This document shows, piece by piece, positions 41,505 through 51,365 of a stretch of 64,000 nt of DNA. How positions within the stretch are numbered: position 1 is the first letter of the stretch; each line of letters starts with the position of its first letter. The position numbers were made by a program, and so were the translations under genes. The DNA comes from Blastomonas fulva (lineage in GTDB: Bacteria; Pseudomonadota; Alphaproteobacteria; Sphingomonadales; Sphingomonadaceae): assembly GCF_003431825.1 (NCBI RefSeq), contig NZ_CP020083.1, positions 1 through 64,000 on the forward strand, read 5' to 3'. The notes beneath the pieces were generated by a model. The model saw only the letters and a program-made list of their open reading frames with translations. It had not been told where the DNA came from and did no database searches.

Positions 41505-44500
41505 TCAATAATCCTTCGATATCCGCACATTGGCGCTTTGGCGACCGATAGTCGAGATCGACGACAGCAAGGACAGCCAGCGCGTGATCTGGAACTCCAC
41601 CTGCGTCGCCGAATAGCCGCGCCCATCGGTGACGATCTCGACATAGGTGTTGCGGGTGATGTACTTGCCCGCCGCGATGCTGGTGCCCTGCCCAAGCGTC
41701 TGGTTGCCCTCGACGATGCGCAGCCGGTCGAGCCCGATCGCCCCGCGCAGCGCGTTGATCGGGTCGAGCCCGCCGCCACCGCGCAGCGAGGCCAGAGCTG
41801 CGGCCAGCTGCACCGCTTCCGGCGCGGAGATATCGGTGATCGACGACCCGAAAAGCAGCCGCGCGAGCAGCTCGTCCTCGGGCAGCGCGGGCGTGCTGGT
41901 GAAGCTGATCTCCGGCGCCAGACCCGTGCCGCGGACGTTGATCGTGGCGTTGAGATCGGTGAGATTGGCCGAGGCTGCGATGTCGAGCGAGGGATTGGGC
42001 GGGGTTTCGCCGCGGAAATTTATCCGCCCGCGCACCAGATCAAACTCGCGCCCGGCAAACTCATATTCGCCGCGCACCAGATCGGCCTGGCCGGTGATCC
42101 GCGGCGCATCGATCGTTCCGGTGAGCGTGACATTGGCGCCCCATTCGCTGTTGAGCCCGAGCCCAGTGACGGTGAACTGGTTGGTCGCGCGTGCCTTGAC
42201 ATCGTAGCGCCAGATCGCGGGGCGCTGGCGGCGCGGTGCCTCGTCGGCGCGGCGGTTGATCTCGCGCACGTTGATCACTGGCAGCGCCTGCGCCGCGTTG
42301 AACTGGCCGAGGCGGAAGCGGCCGCGGTTGAGCACGACATCCCCGCCAAGCGTTCCCGATGTGCCGCTCGACGAGATGGTGAGCGGCCCGGTGACGGTCG
42401 CGCCGAAATCGTCGCGGTTGACCAATTGCGCGTTCTTCGCATTGGCCCGCATCTCGACCGCCACGCCCTGCGAGGGCGAGGCGAACAGCCCGCCATAATC
42501 GACATAGCCCGATCCCGATATCGTGCCGTTAGGCCCCGCCTTGCCGCTGAAGCTGGAGAAGGTCAGCCGCGACCCGTTGAACTGCCCGCGCGAGGCGATG
42601 TCGGTGATCACCGTGCCAGCGACTCCGCTTTCCAGCCGCGCGGTGCGCGTCGCAAGCACGCCGTTTATCCGCGGATCGAGCAGGCTGCCCGAAAGGTCGG
42701 CAGCCACGCCGACCTGGCCGGTGACATCGAACGCCTCGATCCCCAGCAGCCGCCACAGCGAATCTGCCGGGCCGTTGAAGCGCAATTGCCCCGCAAGCGT
42801 GCCGCGCTGCAATCGCCCGAACAGATCGAACCCGGCGGGCAGGCCGCTGATCCGGGCCTGCGCGCGGCCGACGGTCTTGTCCTGCTCGGCAATCACCGCG
42901 CGCATCGCGAGGGCATCGGCCGTCAGCGCCAGATTGGCCGAGATATCGACCGGGCGCGAGTTTGCGATCAGGCCGGTGCGGGTGATGTTGTCGAGCTTGA
43001 GGCTGGCCTTGCCCGTCGGCACCCCGCCTTCGGCCTGGCGATAATTGAGCGTGCCCGAGGCATTGCCGCCGAAGCCGAGCTCGCGAACCGCGACATCGAA
43101 CAGCGCCATCGGCACCGTGTTGAACTGCGCGGTGACATCGGTCAGCCCGCCGCCTATGCGGCCCTGCGCGCCGATCCGTCCGCGTCCGACGCGCAGCACC
43201 GCCGGTGCCAGCCGCCAGCCGCCATCGTCGAGCTTGCTTAGCCGCGCCGGGCGCATCAGACGCAGCCGCCGGTTGCCATATTGGCCGTTGCCCGCGATCA
43301 CCAGGGCATCGCGGGCTACTTGAACGCTCGTCTGCAGATCGAAGTTGCTGCCGCGCTTGCCCGTCATCGATGCAGTGACCTTGCCTTCGCCGTTCACCAG
43401 ATTGGCATTCGCCGCCAGCCGCCCGATGAACAGCGGACCGCGTCCGATGCCCTGCGCACGGATCGAACCGGTGACCGTGTTACGGCCCTCGGCGATCAGC
43501 GCGTCGATTTCGACCGAACCCCGGTTGATGGTGATCGGCACATCGCCGTCGAACCGTGCATTGGCGAGATCGAGCAGCGCCTTGACCCCCTGCCCCTGCG
43601 CGCGCGGATCGAGCGTGACATTGCCGGTGATACCGCCCCCGGACACGGTGAGCGCGCCCTCGATCCCGGCGCGGGTCGCGAAGATATCCCCCGCAAATAG
43701 CGCCTGCGACACGGTGAAGCGCTCGATCTCGATCAGCGTGCGCCCGGCCTCGCGCGCGTAGATCCGCGTTGCGCCTTCGAGCGGACCCAGCGTGGACTGG
43801 CCAGTCACGTCGACCGAAAAGCCATCGGGCACGGTGCCCAGCGCGAGCCGCAGTTCGCGCACCCCCAGCGCCGGCAGCGGCTCGTCGAGCGTAAGCACCG
43901 CGCGGGTGTCTCCCCGGATCGAATCCGCGCTGACATCGAGCGGGCCGTAATCGCGGTGACGTCCGCTGGCGCGCAACACGATGCGGCCATCACTCTCCAC
44001 CCGTCCGCCGCCCTGCAGCGCGAGCTTCTCTGCCGCAAGGCTGGCATCACGCAGCACGAGGGGCTGGCCCGCGCCGTAGCTAAACTTGGCTGCAAAGCGC
44101 GGAGCAGGGCCGATCAGCGTCACTACCGTCTCGTTGACCACACGGCGCATCAGCACGCGAACATCGCCCAGCATGTCCCAGCCCGCACCGCCGCCAAAGG
44201 CGAGGCGGACATTGGCATCGATATCGGCATCGCCGACATTCTCGACCCCGAAAGCGGGCAGCCGGACATCGGCGACCGCCAGATAGCGCCCGCGCTGAGC
44301 GCTGCCCGAAAGCTGGACCAGAGCGGTGAAGGCGCGGCTGGCGAGCCGGATCGGATCGCTGCTCAATTGCCCCTCGCGCATCCGCACGACACCTTCGCCA
44401 GCCAGCCCGCTGGCCAGCCGGTCGCCATAGGCATTGCCGGTGACGACGCGCGTTGCGCTGACCTTGACCGGAATCGTGAAGTCGCTGCCCGTGCGGGTCA

Positions 44501-45704
44501 GCGTCCCTTCCGCGCGCACCGTATCGGCGCTGAGCCCCGCCAGCGCCAGCCGGTCGGCGGTCAGCCGATAGGGCGCAGCAAGATCGGTGAATGCACCGTC
44601 AAGCGTGATCGCGCCGCGCAGGTTGCGCGCCTCCAGCCCGGGAGCGAGCAGCTGCGGCCGTGTCAGCAGCGCCACGAGTTCGAGCCCGTCGAAGCGGTTT
44701 TCGCCCAGATCGATCGCCCCTTCGGCGTTGAGCGTGCCCGCCTGCGCCGCGAGCGCCAGCGTGCCCGAAAGCACCCGGGCATCGAGCGTGCCATTCGCCG
44801 ACAGGCCCACCGCCGGACCCAGCGCGCGTGCCATCTGCGTGCCGATCAGCGGCGCGGGACGGACATAGCCCGTCATCCGCACATTGCCCTCGCGCTGGTT
44901 GATGTCGATCGCGGCGAGTTCGCCGGGGCCCAATGTTACAGCGAGCTTGCCCTGCCAGAAATCCCAGTCGCCGCGGCCCTTGATGGAGGCGGTCAGATCC
45001 TGGTTCATCCCGGCGATCGCAGCGATCGCGCCGTTGGCTGGCGCGGTGACATCGGCATCGATCATCAGCCGGTTCTGGTCTGGCATCGCATCGAGAGTGA
45101 CCGCTAGCCGGTCGGTGCCGTCGGTCAGCGCCGCGCGCGCATCGACCAGCACCCGGCCCGAGCGGATATCGACCTTGCCGGCGATGTTTCCGACCCGGCG
45201 CGCACCGGCGATGCCTTGCCGGATGACAAAGCCATCGGCGCGCAGCCGATCGATGCGGATATCGAATGCCGGCAGCAGCGGATCGTCGGGATCGCCGGGG
45301 TTGAGCACGGGCAGGCTGCGCAGTTCGCCGCGCCGGATGACGAGATCGCGGATGTCCAGCCGGTTGGCGAGGAAGCGCAGCGGCCGCCAGTCGAGATCGA
45401 CGGTCGAAGCGGTGAGGAACACGCGTTTGGTATCGTACACCTCGACCCCGCGCAGCACCGCCTTGCCATAGATCGACCCATCGATCCGCGCGACGCGCAG
45501 CTTGAGCCCGGACTTGAGCTGATAGCCCGCCAGCTGCTCCGCAATGAATCGGCGCCCCGGCCCGGTATCGAGCGCGAGCACCAGCGCCCCGATCGCGACC
45601 GCCAGCCCGAGCACGGTGAGCAAAAGCCCGCGCACCCAGCGCACCGGCCTGCGCGGTGTGGGCGCATCCACGGCGTCGGGCGGGGTGATCGGCTCCTCTG
45701 CCAT
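41505..45704 (-). CDS. tamB: Translocation and assembly module subunit TamB
   Basis: The 1399-residue protein has an N-terminal inner-membrane anchor (GLLLTVLGLAVAIGALVLAL, about residues 27-46) and a very long beta-rich body, then the conserved C-terminal DUF490/TamB domain (VRGTGLAPEISFTSTPALPEDELLARLLFG). The end reads ARGGLDPI-like then SSISTIGRQSANVRISKDY. TamB spans the periplasm, joins the outer-membrane TamA, and helps outer-membrane protein insertion or lipid transport. The TGATG overlap with tamA confirms the pair. Length is within the usual range. Confidence 0.93.
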   Translation of the reverse strand: MAEEPITPPDAVDAPTPRRPVRWVRGLLLTVLGLAVAIGALVLALDTGPGRRFIAEQLAGYQLKSGLKLRVARIDGSIYGKAVLRGVEVYDTKRVFLTASTVDLDWRPLRFLANRLDIRDLVIRRGELRSLPVLNPGDPDDPLLPAFDIRIDRLRADGFVIRQGIAGARRVGNIAGKVDIRSGRVLVDARAALTDGTDRLAVTLDAMPDQNRLMIDADVTAPANGAIAAIAGMNQDLTASIKGRGDWDFWQGKLAVTLGPGELAAIDINQREGNVRMTGYVRPAPLIGTQMARALGPAVGLSANGTLDARVLSGTLALAAQAGTLNAEGAIDLGENRFDGLELVALLTRPQLLAPGLEARNLRGAITLDGAFTDLAAPYRLTADRLALAGLSADTVRAEGTLTRTGSDFTIPVKVSATRVVTGNAYGDRLASGLAGEGVVRMREGQLSSDPIRLASRAFTALVQLSGSAQRGRYLAVADVRLPAFGVENVGDADIDANVRLAFGGGAGWDMLGDVRVLMRRVVNETVVTLIGPAPRFAAKFSYGAGQPLVLRDASLAAEKLALQGGGRVESDGRIVLRASGRHRDYGPLDVSADSIRGDTRAVLTLDEPLPALGVRELRLALGTVPDGFSVDVTGQSTLGPLEGATRIYAREAGRTLIEIERFTVSQALFAGDIFATRAGIEGALTVSGGGITGNVTLDPRAQGQGVKALLDLANARFDGDVPITINRGSVEIDALIAEGRNTVTGSIRAQGIGRGPLFIGRLAANANLVNGEGKVTASMTGKRGSNFDLQTSVQVARDALVIAGNGQYGNRRLRLMRPARLSKLDDGGWRLAPAVLRVGRGRIGAQGRIGGGLTDVTAQFNTVPMALFDVAVRELGFGGNASGTLNYRQAEGGVPTGKASLKLDNITRTGLIANSRPVDISANLALTADALAMRAVIAEQDKTVGRAQARISGLPAGFDLFGRLQRGTLAGQLRFNGPADSLWRLLGIEAFDVTGQVGVAADLSGSLLDPRINGVLATRTARLESGVAGTVITDIASRGQFNGSRLTFSSFSGKAGPNGTISGSGYVDYGGLFASPSQGVAVEMRANAKNAQLVNRDDFGATVTGPLTISSSGTSGTLGGDVVLNRGRFRLGQFNAAQALPVINVREINRRADEAPRRQRPAIWRYDVKARATNQFTVTGLGLNSEWGANVTLTGTIDAPRITGQADLVRGEYEFAGREFDLVRGRINFRGETPPNPSLDIAASANLTDLNATINVRGTGLAPEISFTSTPALPEDELLARLLFGSSITDISAPEAVQLAAALASLRGGGGLDPINALRGAIGLDRLRIVEGNQTLGQGTSIAAGKYITRNTYVEIVTDGRGYSATQVEFQITRWLSLLSSISTIGRQSANVRISKDY

Positions 45705-47986
45705 CAGAACGCCTGCCCCAGCGAGATATAGACGCCGATCCGGCTGTCGCCCGTCTGGCGGTTGAGCGGCGTTGCGACATCTATGCGCAGCGGACCGAAG
45801 CTGCTGTAATAGCGCACGCCGATGCCCGCCCCATAGCGCAGCCCGCTGAAATCGGGGACGCTGTTGGCGTAGACATTGCCCGCATCGAAGAACGGCACCA
45901 CCCCGAAATCGCCGAACCGCACCCGCGCCTCGAGCGAGAACTCGGCAAGGCCGTTGCCCCCGATGGGATCGTCATTGCCATCGCGCGGGCCGATCCGCTG
46001 GAAGCCGTAGCCGCGCACCGATCCGCCGCCGCCCGCATAGAAGCGCCGCGAAGGCGCGATGTCGAAACGGTCGGCTCCAAAGGTGCTGCCCAGCCGCACC
46101 CGGCCCGCCATCACGATCCTGTCCGACACCGGCTGGTAATAGCTGCCGTCGAGCTGAATCCGCACATAGCCCTGGCTGCCCGATTGCAGCGAATATTCGG
46201 GCGACACGCGCCCGCCTAGCCGGAAACCCTTGCCCGGATCGAGCAGATCGTCGCTGCCGTCATAGGTCAAGGATGTCGGCAGCGCGGCGATGAAGAAAGT
46301 CCGGCGGCTGCCGCCGACGATGCGCGAGCGGCCATCGCGTTCATCGGTCAGCACCAGCTCGCCCCCCACTGACCAGGTCCATTTCTTCTGGAAGATCAGG
46401 TTGGTCTGCCGTTCGAGCGAGGCCGAGACGAGGAAGGTGCGCGCCTCGAAGGCATCGCGGTTGATGTTGCTCGCCAGCACCTGCGCGGTCAGCACGCGGT
46501 CGCGGGTCATGAAATTGTTGCGGCGATAGACCAGGTTGATCAGCTGTTCCTGCGTGCCGCCCACCGCGCGGGCGCGCACCAGGCCTTCGGGCGGGAAGAA
46601 GTTGCGATGCTCCCAGCTGACCTCGGCGCGATAGCCTTCCCCCGTGCCATAGCCGACCGCACCCGCAATGGTACGCAGCGGCGCTGCCACGGTATCGACC
46701 GCGATGTCGACGGTGCCGGGTTCGGTCCCTGCAGGCGGTGTCGCGGCTACGGGGGTCAGCGTGATCGTAGAGACCAGCCCGGTTGCCAGGATCGCGCGGC
46801 GCAGATCGTCGACATCGGAGGCCTGGAAGATATCGCCGCGGTCGAAGCGCGCGATCCGCTGAAGATGGCGTGATCCGAACAGGTCATCATCGTCGGTGAC
46901 GATACCGCCAAAGCGATACTGCCCGCCGGGCTTGACTGCCAGGGTCAGCGCGCCGCTGCGCTGGTCGTGGTCGACCAGCAGATCGGGCTCGCCGGTTTCG
47001 GCAAAGGGAAAGCCCGTTTCGAGCAACCCGGTCAGCAGCGCCAGTCGTCCTGCGACGATGGTGTCGGAATTGGCGGGGTCCCCCACCTTCATGCCGAAGG
47101 CTGCGCGCATCGCGGGCACATCGACGCCAACAGCATCGAGCCCCGCCAGATCGATCGCGCTCAGCGTGTAGAGCGGCCCTGCGGTGATATCGAAGGTCAG
47201 CGCGACCCTCTCTTGCCCCTCGATCCGCGCAACCGAATTGCGGACATCGGCATCGTAAAAGCCATAGACATGGAGCATGGTGTCGAGCAGATCGCGGTCG
47301 TCGCGCGCGCGGCGGTTGACCTGCGCGAGGTTGGCGTCGTCGTCCGCCAGCCGTTCGAGCGTCGAGAGCGCGCGGAAGCGGCTGGTGAACGCACCCTGGT
47401 CGAGCGCCTTCAGATCCTCGGACGGCACGAAGTTGACCACCACCTGATAGCGCACATCGCCATCGTCGATCTCGCGCAGCGCCTGCCGTTCTGCGCGGCG
47501 CTGCTCGCGCTCTGCCTGGCGCTCGGCGCGGCGGTCGGCGGCGGAATCCGCGCCATCGCCTGGGGCATCTGCCAAGTCTTCTGCAGCCGGCAGCGCCGAT
47601 GCCACAAGGCCATCGCGGACATCGTCGGCACCGGTCGCGACGCTGTCGGGATTGGCGCTGTCGGATGCATCGGCGGCCTGGGTTTCTGAAGGCAGCGTGT
47701 CTTCCACCGCAAATTCGCCCGGCCAGGGCGGCACATCGCCGCCATCGGGCCATTCGACCTCCATGCCGGGAAGCTGGTCCAACGGGGCAAGCGGATCGAT
47801 CCCCAGCGGGTCATCGAGCTGCGGCGGCGGGGCTGGCTCAGCTGGCAGATCGGGCGCGGCGGCTTCCGCAGCGGCGGGGTCGGCGGCTGCGGCCTGTGCG
47901 CGCGCGGATTGCGGCATCGCGGTGCCGGCGGCCAGCAAAGCCAGTGTCCAGGCCGTTGCCAGGCAAGCGCGATCAGCCAGACTCAT
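45704..47986 (-). CDS. tamA: Translocation and assembly module subunit TamA (Omp85 family)
   Basis: The 760-residue protein is read from ATG 47986. A signal peptide ends near ARAQAAAA (about residue 33). An acidic Pro/Ala-rich stretch to about residue 165 is longer than in enteric TamA. POTRA domains follow (about 175-430), then an Omp85 barrel with the conserved SRRFYAGGGGSVRGYGFQRIGPRD motif (the VRGY/F motif of lid loop L6) and a terminal ISLGQAF. It works with TamB in envelope assembly. Both overlap by TGATG. Confidence 0.92.
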   Translation of the reverse strand: MSLADRACLATAWTLALLAAGTAMPQSARAQAAAADPAAAEAAAPDLPAEPAPPPQLDDPLGIDPLAPLDQLPGMEVEWPDGGDVPPWPGEFAVEDTLPSETQAADASDSANPDSVATGADDVRDGLVASALPAAEDLADAPGDGADSAADRRAERQAEREQRRAERQALREIDDGDVRYQVVVNFVPSEDLKALDQGAFTSRFRALSTLERLADDDANLAQVNRRARDDRDLLDTMLHVYGFYDADVRNSVARIEGQERVALTFDITAGPLYTLSAIDLAGLDAVGVDVPAMRAAFGMKVGDPANSDTIVAGRLALLTGLLETGFPFAETGEPDLLVDHDQRSGALTLAVKPGGQYRFGGIVTDDDDLFGSRHLQRIARFDRGDIFQASDVDDLRRAILATGLVSTITLTPVAATPPAGTEPGTVDIAVDTVAAPLRTIAGAVGYGTGEGYRAEVSWEHRNFFPPEGLVRARAVGGTQEQLINLVYRRNNFMTRDRVLTAQVLASNINRDAFEARTFLVSASLERQTNLIFQKKWTWSVGGELVLTDERDGRSRIVGGSRRTFFIAALPTSLTYDGSDDLLDPGKGFRLGGRVSPEYSLQSGSQGYVRIQLDGSYYQPVSDRIVMAGRVRLGSTFGADRFDIAPSRRFYAGGGGSVRGYGFQRIGPRDGNDDPIGGNGLAEFSLEARVRFGDFGVVPFFDAGNVYANSVPDFSGLRYGAGIGVRYYSSFGPLRIDVATPLNRQTGDSRIGVYISLGQAF

Positions 47987-48041
47987 CAACCCTAATTGCT
48001 TTCAACGCGTACGGGCTTGATCCCGAGGCCGCCCGAAACGT

Positions 48042-48797
48042 CTAGACCTCGCCCGCGTCGCGTTCAAGGTCGAAGGGATGCCAGCCATCGGGACCAAGCA
48101 GCTCAAGCGGCTGATATTTGATCTTGTACTGCATGCGCGGCGAAGATTTTACCCAATAGCCCAGATACACATAGGGCAACCGCGCCCGCGCCGCGCGCTG
48201 GATGTGATCCATGATGATGTAGTTGCCAAGCCCGCGCCGGGTCGGATGCTCGGGTTCGTAGAAGCTGTAGATCATCGACAGCCCATCGCCCTGCTGATCG
48301 GTGAGGCACGCGCCGACAAGCTTGCCCGCGCTGCCATCGGGGTTGGGCTCGCGATATTCGATGACATAGCTGCGCACGGGCGAATGCTCGACCATGTCAG
48401 CATAGTCCATGTCATCCATCTCGGACATGCCGCCGCCGGGGTGGCGCGCCTTGAGATAGCGGCGCAGCAGATCGTACTGCTCCTGCGTCGACCAGGGACG
48501 ACAGGCGGAGACGATGAGATCGCGATTGCGCTTGAGCAGCTTGCGCTGGCCGGGGCTGGGCACGAACTTTTCCGCCACCACCCGCACCGAAACGCAAGCG
48601 CGGCAATCGAGACAGCTGGGGCGATAGGCGACGTTCTGACTGCGGCGAAAGCCGATGCGGCTCAGCGCATCGTTGAGCTCGTCGGCATGCGGGCCGTTGA
48701 GCTCGGTGAACACCTTGCGCTCGCTCTTGCCCGGCAGATAGGGGCACGGACCGGGGTTGGTGACGAAGAATCGGGGGAAGCGTGCCGGTGCGCTCAC
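48042..48797 (-). CDS. bpt: Leucyl/arginyl-protein transferase of Bpt type (aspartate/glutamate leucyltransferase)
   Basis: The 251-residue protein, from GTG 48797, begins [23 protein letters not shown], the entry of the Bpt family. [15 protein letters not shown] carries the conserved Cys pair, and [22 protein letters not shown] and [15 protein letters not shown] are core blocks. Bpt transfers leucine from Leu-tRNA to N-terminal Asp/Glu of proteins, marking them for ClpS/ClpAP. The GTG was chosen over upstream in-frame codons because it gives the family's usual length. Confidence 0.93.
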   Translation of the reverse strand: MSAPARFPRFFVTNPGPCPYLPGKSERKVFTELNGPHADELNDALSRIGFRRSQNVAYRPSCLDCRACVSVRVVAEKFVPSPGQRKLLKRNRDLIVSACRPWSTQEQYDLLRRYLKARHPGGGMSEMDDMDYADMVEHSPVRSYVIEYREPNPDGSAGKLVGACLTDQQGDGLSMIYSFYEPEHPTRRGLGNYIIMDHIQRAARARLPYVYLGYWVKSSPRMQYKIKYQPLELLGPDGWHPFDLERDAGEV

Positions 48798-49051
48798 GTG
48801 TGGAACGATCCTTGTTTCTGGTTGCCTGTCGTACGGGAAAGTGACCCGAGCCCGGTATGATCGATAACCCGGGGCACCGCCAAGCCGGTTAACCAACTTT
48901 CATGGTTAAGCCACGCCAAGTCGAGTCAATTTGGCGGCAGACTGCGCTGCGCTGTGGATAAAGAAAGGATTCATGCTGAATCCGGGGGGTGTGCTTCGGC
49001 CTTTTCGCTCGCCGGAGCAGCATTGCGACGATCATTTTCTGCATTATTTCA

Positions 49052-49168
49052 GGCCCACCCCGGCCTTCGGCCACCGCTCCTGCAAGCGGTAGGGGAGAGA
49101 GCTTGCGCCAACCCTCTCCCCTACCGGTTGCGGGAGGGGCAGGTCCAGCTTGCTGGACCGGGGTGGGC
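49052..49168. repeat. Nested fold-back repeat between bpt and the threonine ammonia-lyase gene
   Basis: The 48798-49194 gap of about 400 bp has no supportable gene. It holds an outer inverted pair, GCCCACCCCGG (from 49053) and CCGGGGTGGGC (to 49168), and an inner pair, GCTCCTGCAAGCGGTAGGGG at 49076 and CCCCTACCGGTTGCGGGAGG at 49119. A small hairpin GGTCCAGC-TT-GCTGGACC lies on the right. The inner sequence resembles the 1840-1875 hairpin loop and the 23909 palindrome, so it is probably a dispersed repeat that can terminate transcripts. Confidence 0.7.
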
Positions 49169-49194
49169 TTGTCCAGAACGCAAAAGACGCCCCC

Positions 49195-50421
49195 TCAAGC
49201 CACCTCGACCAGACCCACATCATAGCCGCTGGCCTTCAGCGAAGTGATCAGCGCTTCGAGCTGGCCGCGATCGCGCGCTTCGCATTCGATGTCGGTGATC
49301 AGGCCCTTGGCGGGGAGGTTGGTGAAGACGCGCTGGTGGTATATCTCGATGATGTTGACCTGATGCGCGTCGAACTGGCGCATCACCTTGAATAGCGCGC
49401 CTGGGCGGTCCTGCAACGCGATGCGCAGGCGGGCGAGGCGGCCCGATCGCGCCAGATCACGCAGCAGCACGTTGGCGAGCAGCCGCGTGTCGATGTTGCC
49501 GCCGCACAGCACCACGCCCACGGTCTGCCCGGCAAAGCGCTCGGGCTCAGCGAGCAAAGCGGCCAGCCCCGCGGCGCCTGCGCCTTCGGCCACAGTCTTT
49601 TCGATCTGCAGCAACAGGCTGACCGCGGTTTCCAATTGGGGCTCTGTCACCAGCACGATGTCGTCGGCGAGCGCACGGACGATCTCGCGCGTGAAATCGC
49701 CGGGCTGCTTGACCGCGATGCCTTCGGCGAGCGTGTCGCCCTCGCATGGGTAATTGGTGCCCTTCACCGTGTTGTACATGCTGGGATAGAGCTGCGCCTG
49801 CACGCCTGTCAGCTTGATGCCCGGCTTGAGCGCGCGCGCTGCGGTGCCCATTCCGGAGAACAGCCCGCCGCCGCCAATCGGGATGACGAAATGATCGATC
49901 TCGGGCGCATCCTCGAGCATCTCGATCGCGACCGTTCCCTGCCCTGCTGCGATCACCGGATCGTCGAACGGGTGGACGAAGGTCAGCCCCTCGGTCACCT
50001 CGAGCTCGCGGGCGTGCGCATAGGCGTCGTCGTATTTCTCGCCGAACAGGATGACCTTGCCCCCGTTCGCCTCGGTCTGCTGCACCTTGATGGTGGGCGT
50101 GGTCTTGGGCATCACGATGGTGACCGGAACACCCAGTCGGGTGCCGTGCCAGGCCAGACCCTGCGCGTGGTTGCCGGCAGAGGCCGCGATCACGCCCTTG
50201 GCCTTGGCCTCTTCGGTCATCTGGGAGAGGAAATTGAGCGCGCCGCGTTCCTTGTACGCCGCGGTGAACTGCAGGTTCTCGAACTTGAGATAGACCGTCG
50301 CCCCGGTAATCGCCGACAAGGTCCTGCTGACAAGCGTGGGGGTACGGACGATCGCTCCGGCGATCCGCTGGTGCGCGGCGCGGATGGTCTCGAGGGTGAG
50401 CTGGGCGGTGGGGCTGGTCAT
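49195..50421 (-). CDS. ilvA: Threonine ammonia-lyase (ACT-domain type)
   Basis: The 408-residue PLP enzyme deaminates threonine to 2-oxobutanoate for isoleucine synthesis or catabolism. FENLQFTAAYKERGALNFL (the Lys in AYKERGA binds PLP), SAGNHAQGLAWHG, and GGGGLFSGM are fold type II motifs. An ACT domain lies near residues 325-405 (IALQDRPGALFKVMRQFDAH). The compact TdcB-like length with one ACT domain suggests a form usually inhibited by branched-chain or other amino acids. Start ATG 50421; the longer frame to 50496 runs into the divergent gene. Confidence 0.93.
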   Translation of the reverse strand: MTSPTAQLTLETIRAAHQRIAGAIVRTPTLVSRTLSAITGATVYLKFENLQFTAAYKERGALNFLSQMTEEAKAKGVIAASAGNHAQGLAWHGTRLGVPVTIVMPKTTPTIKVQQTEANGGKVILFGEKYDDAYAHARELEVTEGLTFVHPFDDPVIAAGQGTVAIEMLEDAPEIDHFVIPIGGGGLFSGMGTAARALKPGIKLTGVQAQLYPSMYNTVKGTNYPCEGDTLAEGIAVKQPGDFTREIVRALADDIVLVTEPQLETAVSLLLQIEKTVAEGAGAAGLAALLAEPERFAGQTVGVVLCGGNIDTRLLANVLLRDLARSGRLARLRIALQDRPGALFKVMRQFDAHQVNIIEIYHQRVFTNLPAKGLITDIECEARDRGQLEALITSLKASGYDVGLVEVA

Positions 50422-50480
50422 GTCGGCTGCGGCACCTAACCGATATGGCGCGGATTGAAAACATCCGTTAAGGCACCGCC

Positions 50481-51365
50481 ATGGCAAATATAGCATTTAT
50501 CGGCATCGGTGTGATGGGCGGCCCCATGGCCCGCCATCTGGGCAACAATGGACATTCTCTGGCGCTGTACAATCGCAGCCCGGCCAAGGTGCAAGGCTGG
50601 CTCGAGGCCAATCCGCATCTGGCTGGCACGGTGCGGATCGCGGCAACCCCGGCAGACGCTGCCGAGGGCATGGACGCGGTCATCACCTGTGTCGGCAATG
50701 ACGATGACTTGGCGCAGGTGATCATGGGCCGCCAGGGCGCGTTCAACACGCTGCCCAAGGGCGCGGTGTTCATCGATCACACCACGGTATCGGCCACCAT
50801 CGCCCGGCAGATTTCGGTAGAGGGCCGCGCCAAAGGCATCCTGTGCGTCGATGGTCCGGTCACCGGCGGGCAGGCGGGCGCCGAAAACGGCACGCTGGCG
50901 ATCATGTGCGGCGGCAAGAAGGACGCGGTCGATGCCGCACGGCCGATCATCAAGAGCTATGCCACCCGCATCGTCCATGTCGGCGGCCCCGGCGACGGCC
51001 AGACCACCAAGATGGTCAACCAGATCTGCATCGCCGGTGTGCTGGGCGGATTGAGCGAGGCGATGCGCTTTGCGCAGGCGAGCCGGCTCGATCTCGACAA
51101 GGTCTTCTCCGCCATTTCGGGCGGCGCGGCGCAAAGCTGGCAGATGGACAACCGCTGGAAGACGATGTCGGAAGACAGCTTCGATTTCGGCTTTGCCATC
51201 GACTGGATGCGCAAGGACCTTGGCCTCGCGCTCGACGAGGCGCGCAACAACGGCGCGTCGCTGCCGGTGGCGGCGCTGCTCGACCAGTTCTTCGCCGAAG
51301 CCCAGCATCTGGGCGCAGGGCGTCAGGATACCAGCGCCCTCGTTCGCAGGCTGCCGCGCAAGTGA
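50481..51365 (+). CDS. 3-hydroxyisobutyrate dehydrogenase-family NAD(P) oxidoreductase
   Basis: The 294-residue enzyme starts MANIAFIGIGVMGGPMARHL (GxGxxG). It has FIDHTTVSATIARQ, the substrate-binding VDGPVTGGQAGAENGTLAIM, and the catalytic Lys in GQTTKMVNQI. These are the marks of beta-hydroxyacid dehydrogenases. The substrate is not readable (3-hydroxyisobutyrate, tartronate semialdehyde or related). The stop overlaps the GTG of the next gene (GTGA). The start is 59 bp from the divergent threonine ammonia-lyase gene. Confidence 0.88.
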   Translation: MANIAFIGIGVMGGPMARHLGNNGHSLALYNRSPAKVQGWLEANPHLAGTVRIAATPADAAEGMDAVITCVGNDDDLAQVIMGRQGAFNTLPKGAVFIDHTTVSATIARQISVEGRAKGILCVDGPVTGGQAGAENGTLAIMCGGKKDAVDAARPIIKSYATRIVHVGGPGDGQTTKMVNQICIAGVLGGLSEAMRFAQASRLDLDKVFSAISGGAAQSWQMDNRWKTMSEDSFDFGFAIDWMRKDLGLALDEARNNGASLPVAALLDQFFAEAQHLGAGRQDTSALVRRLPRK

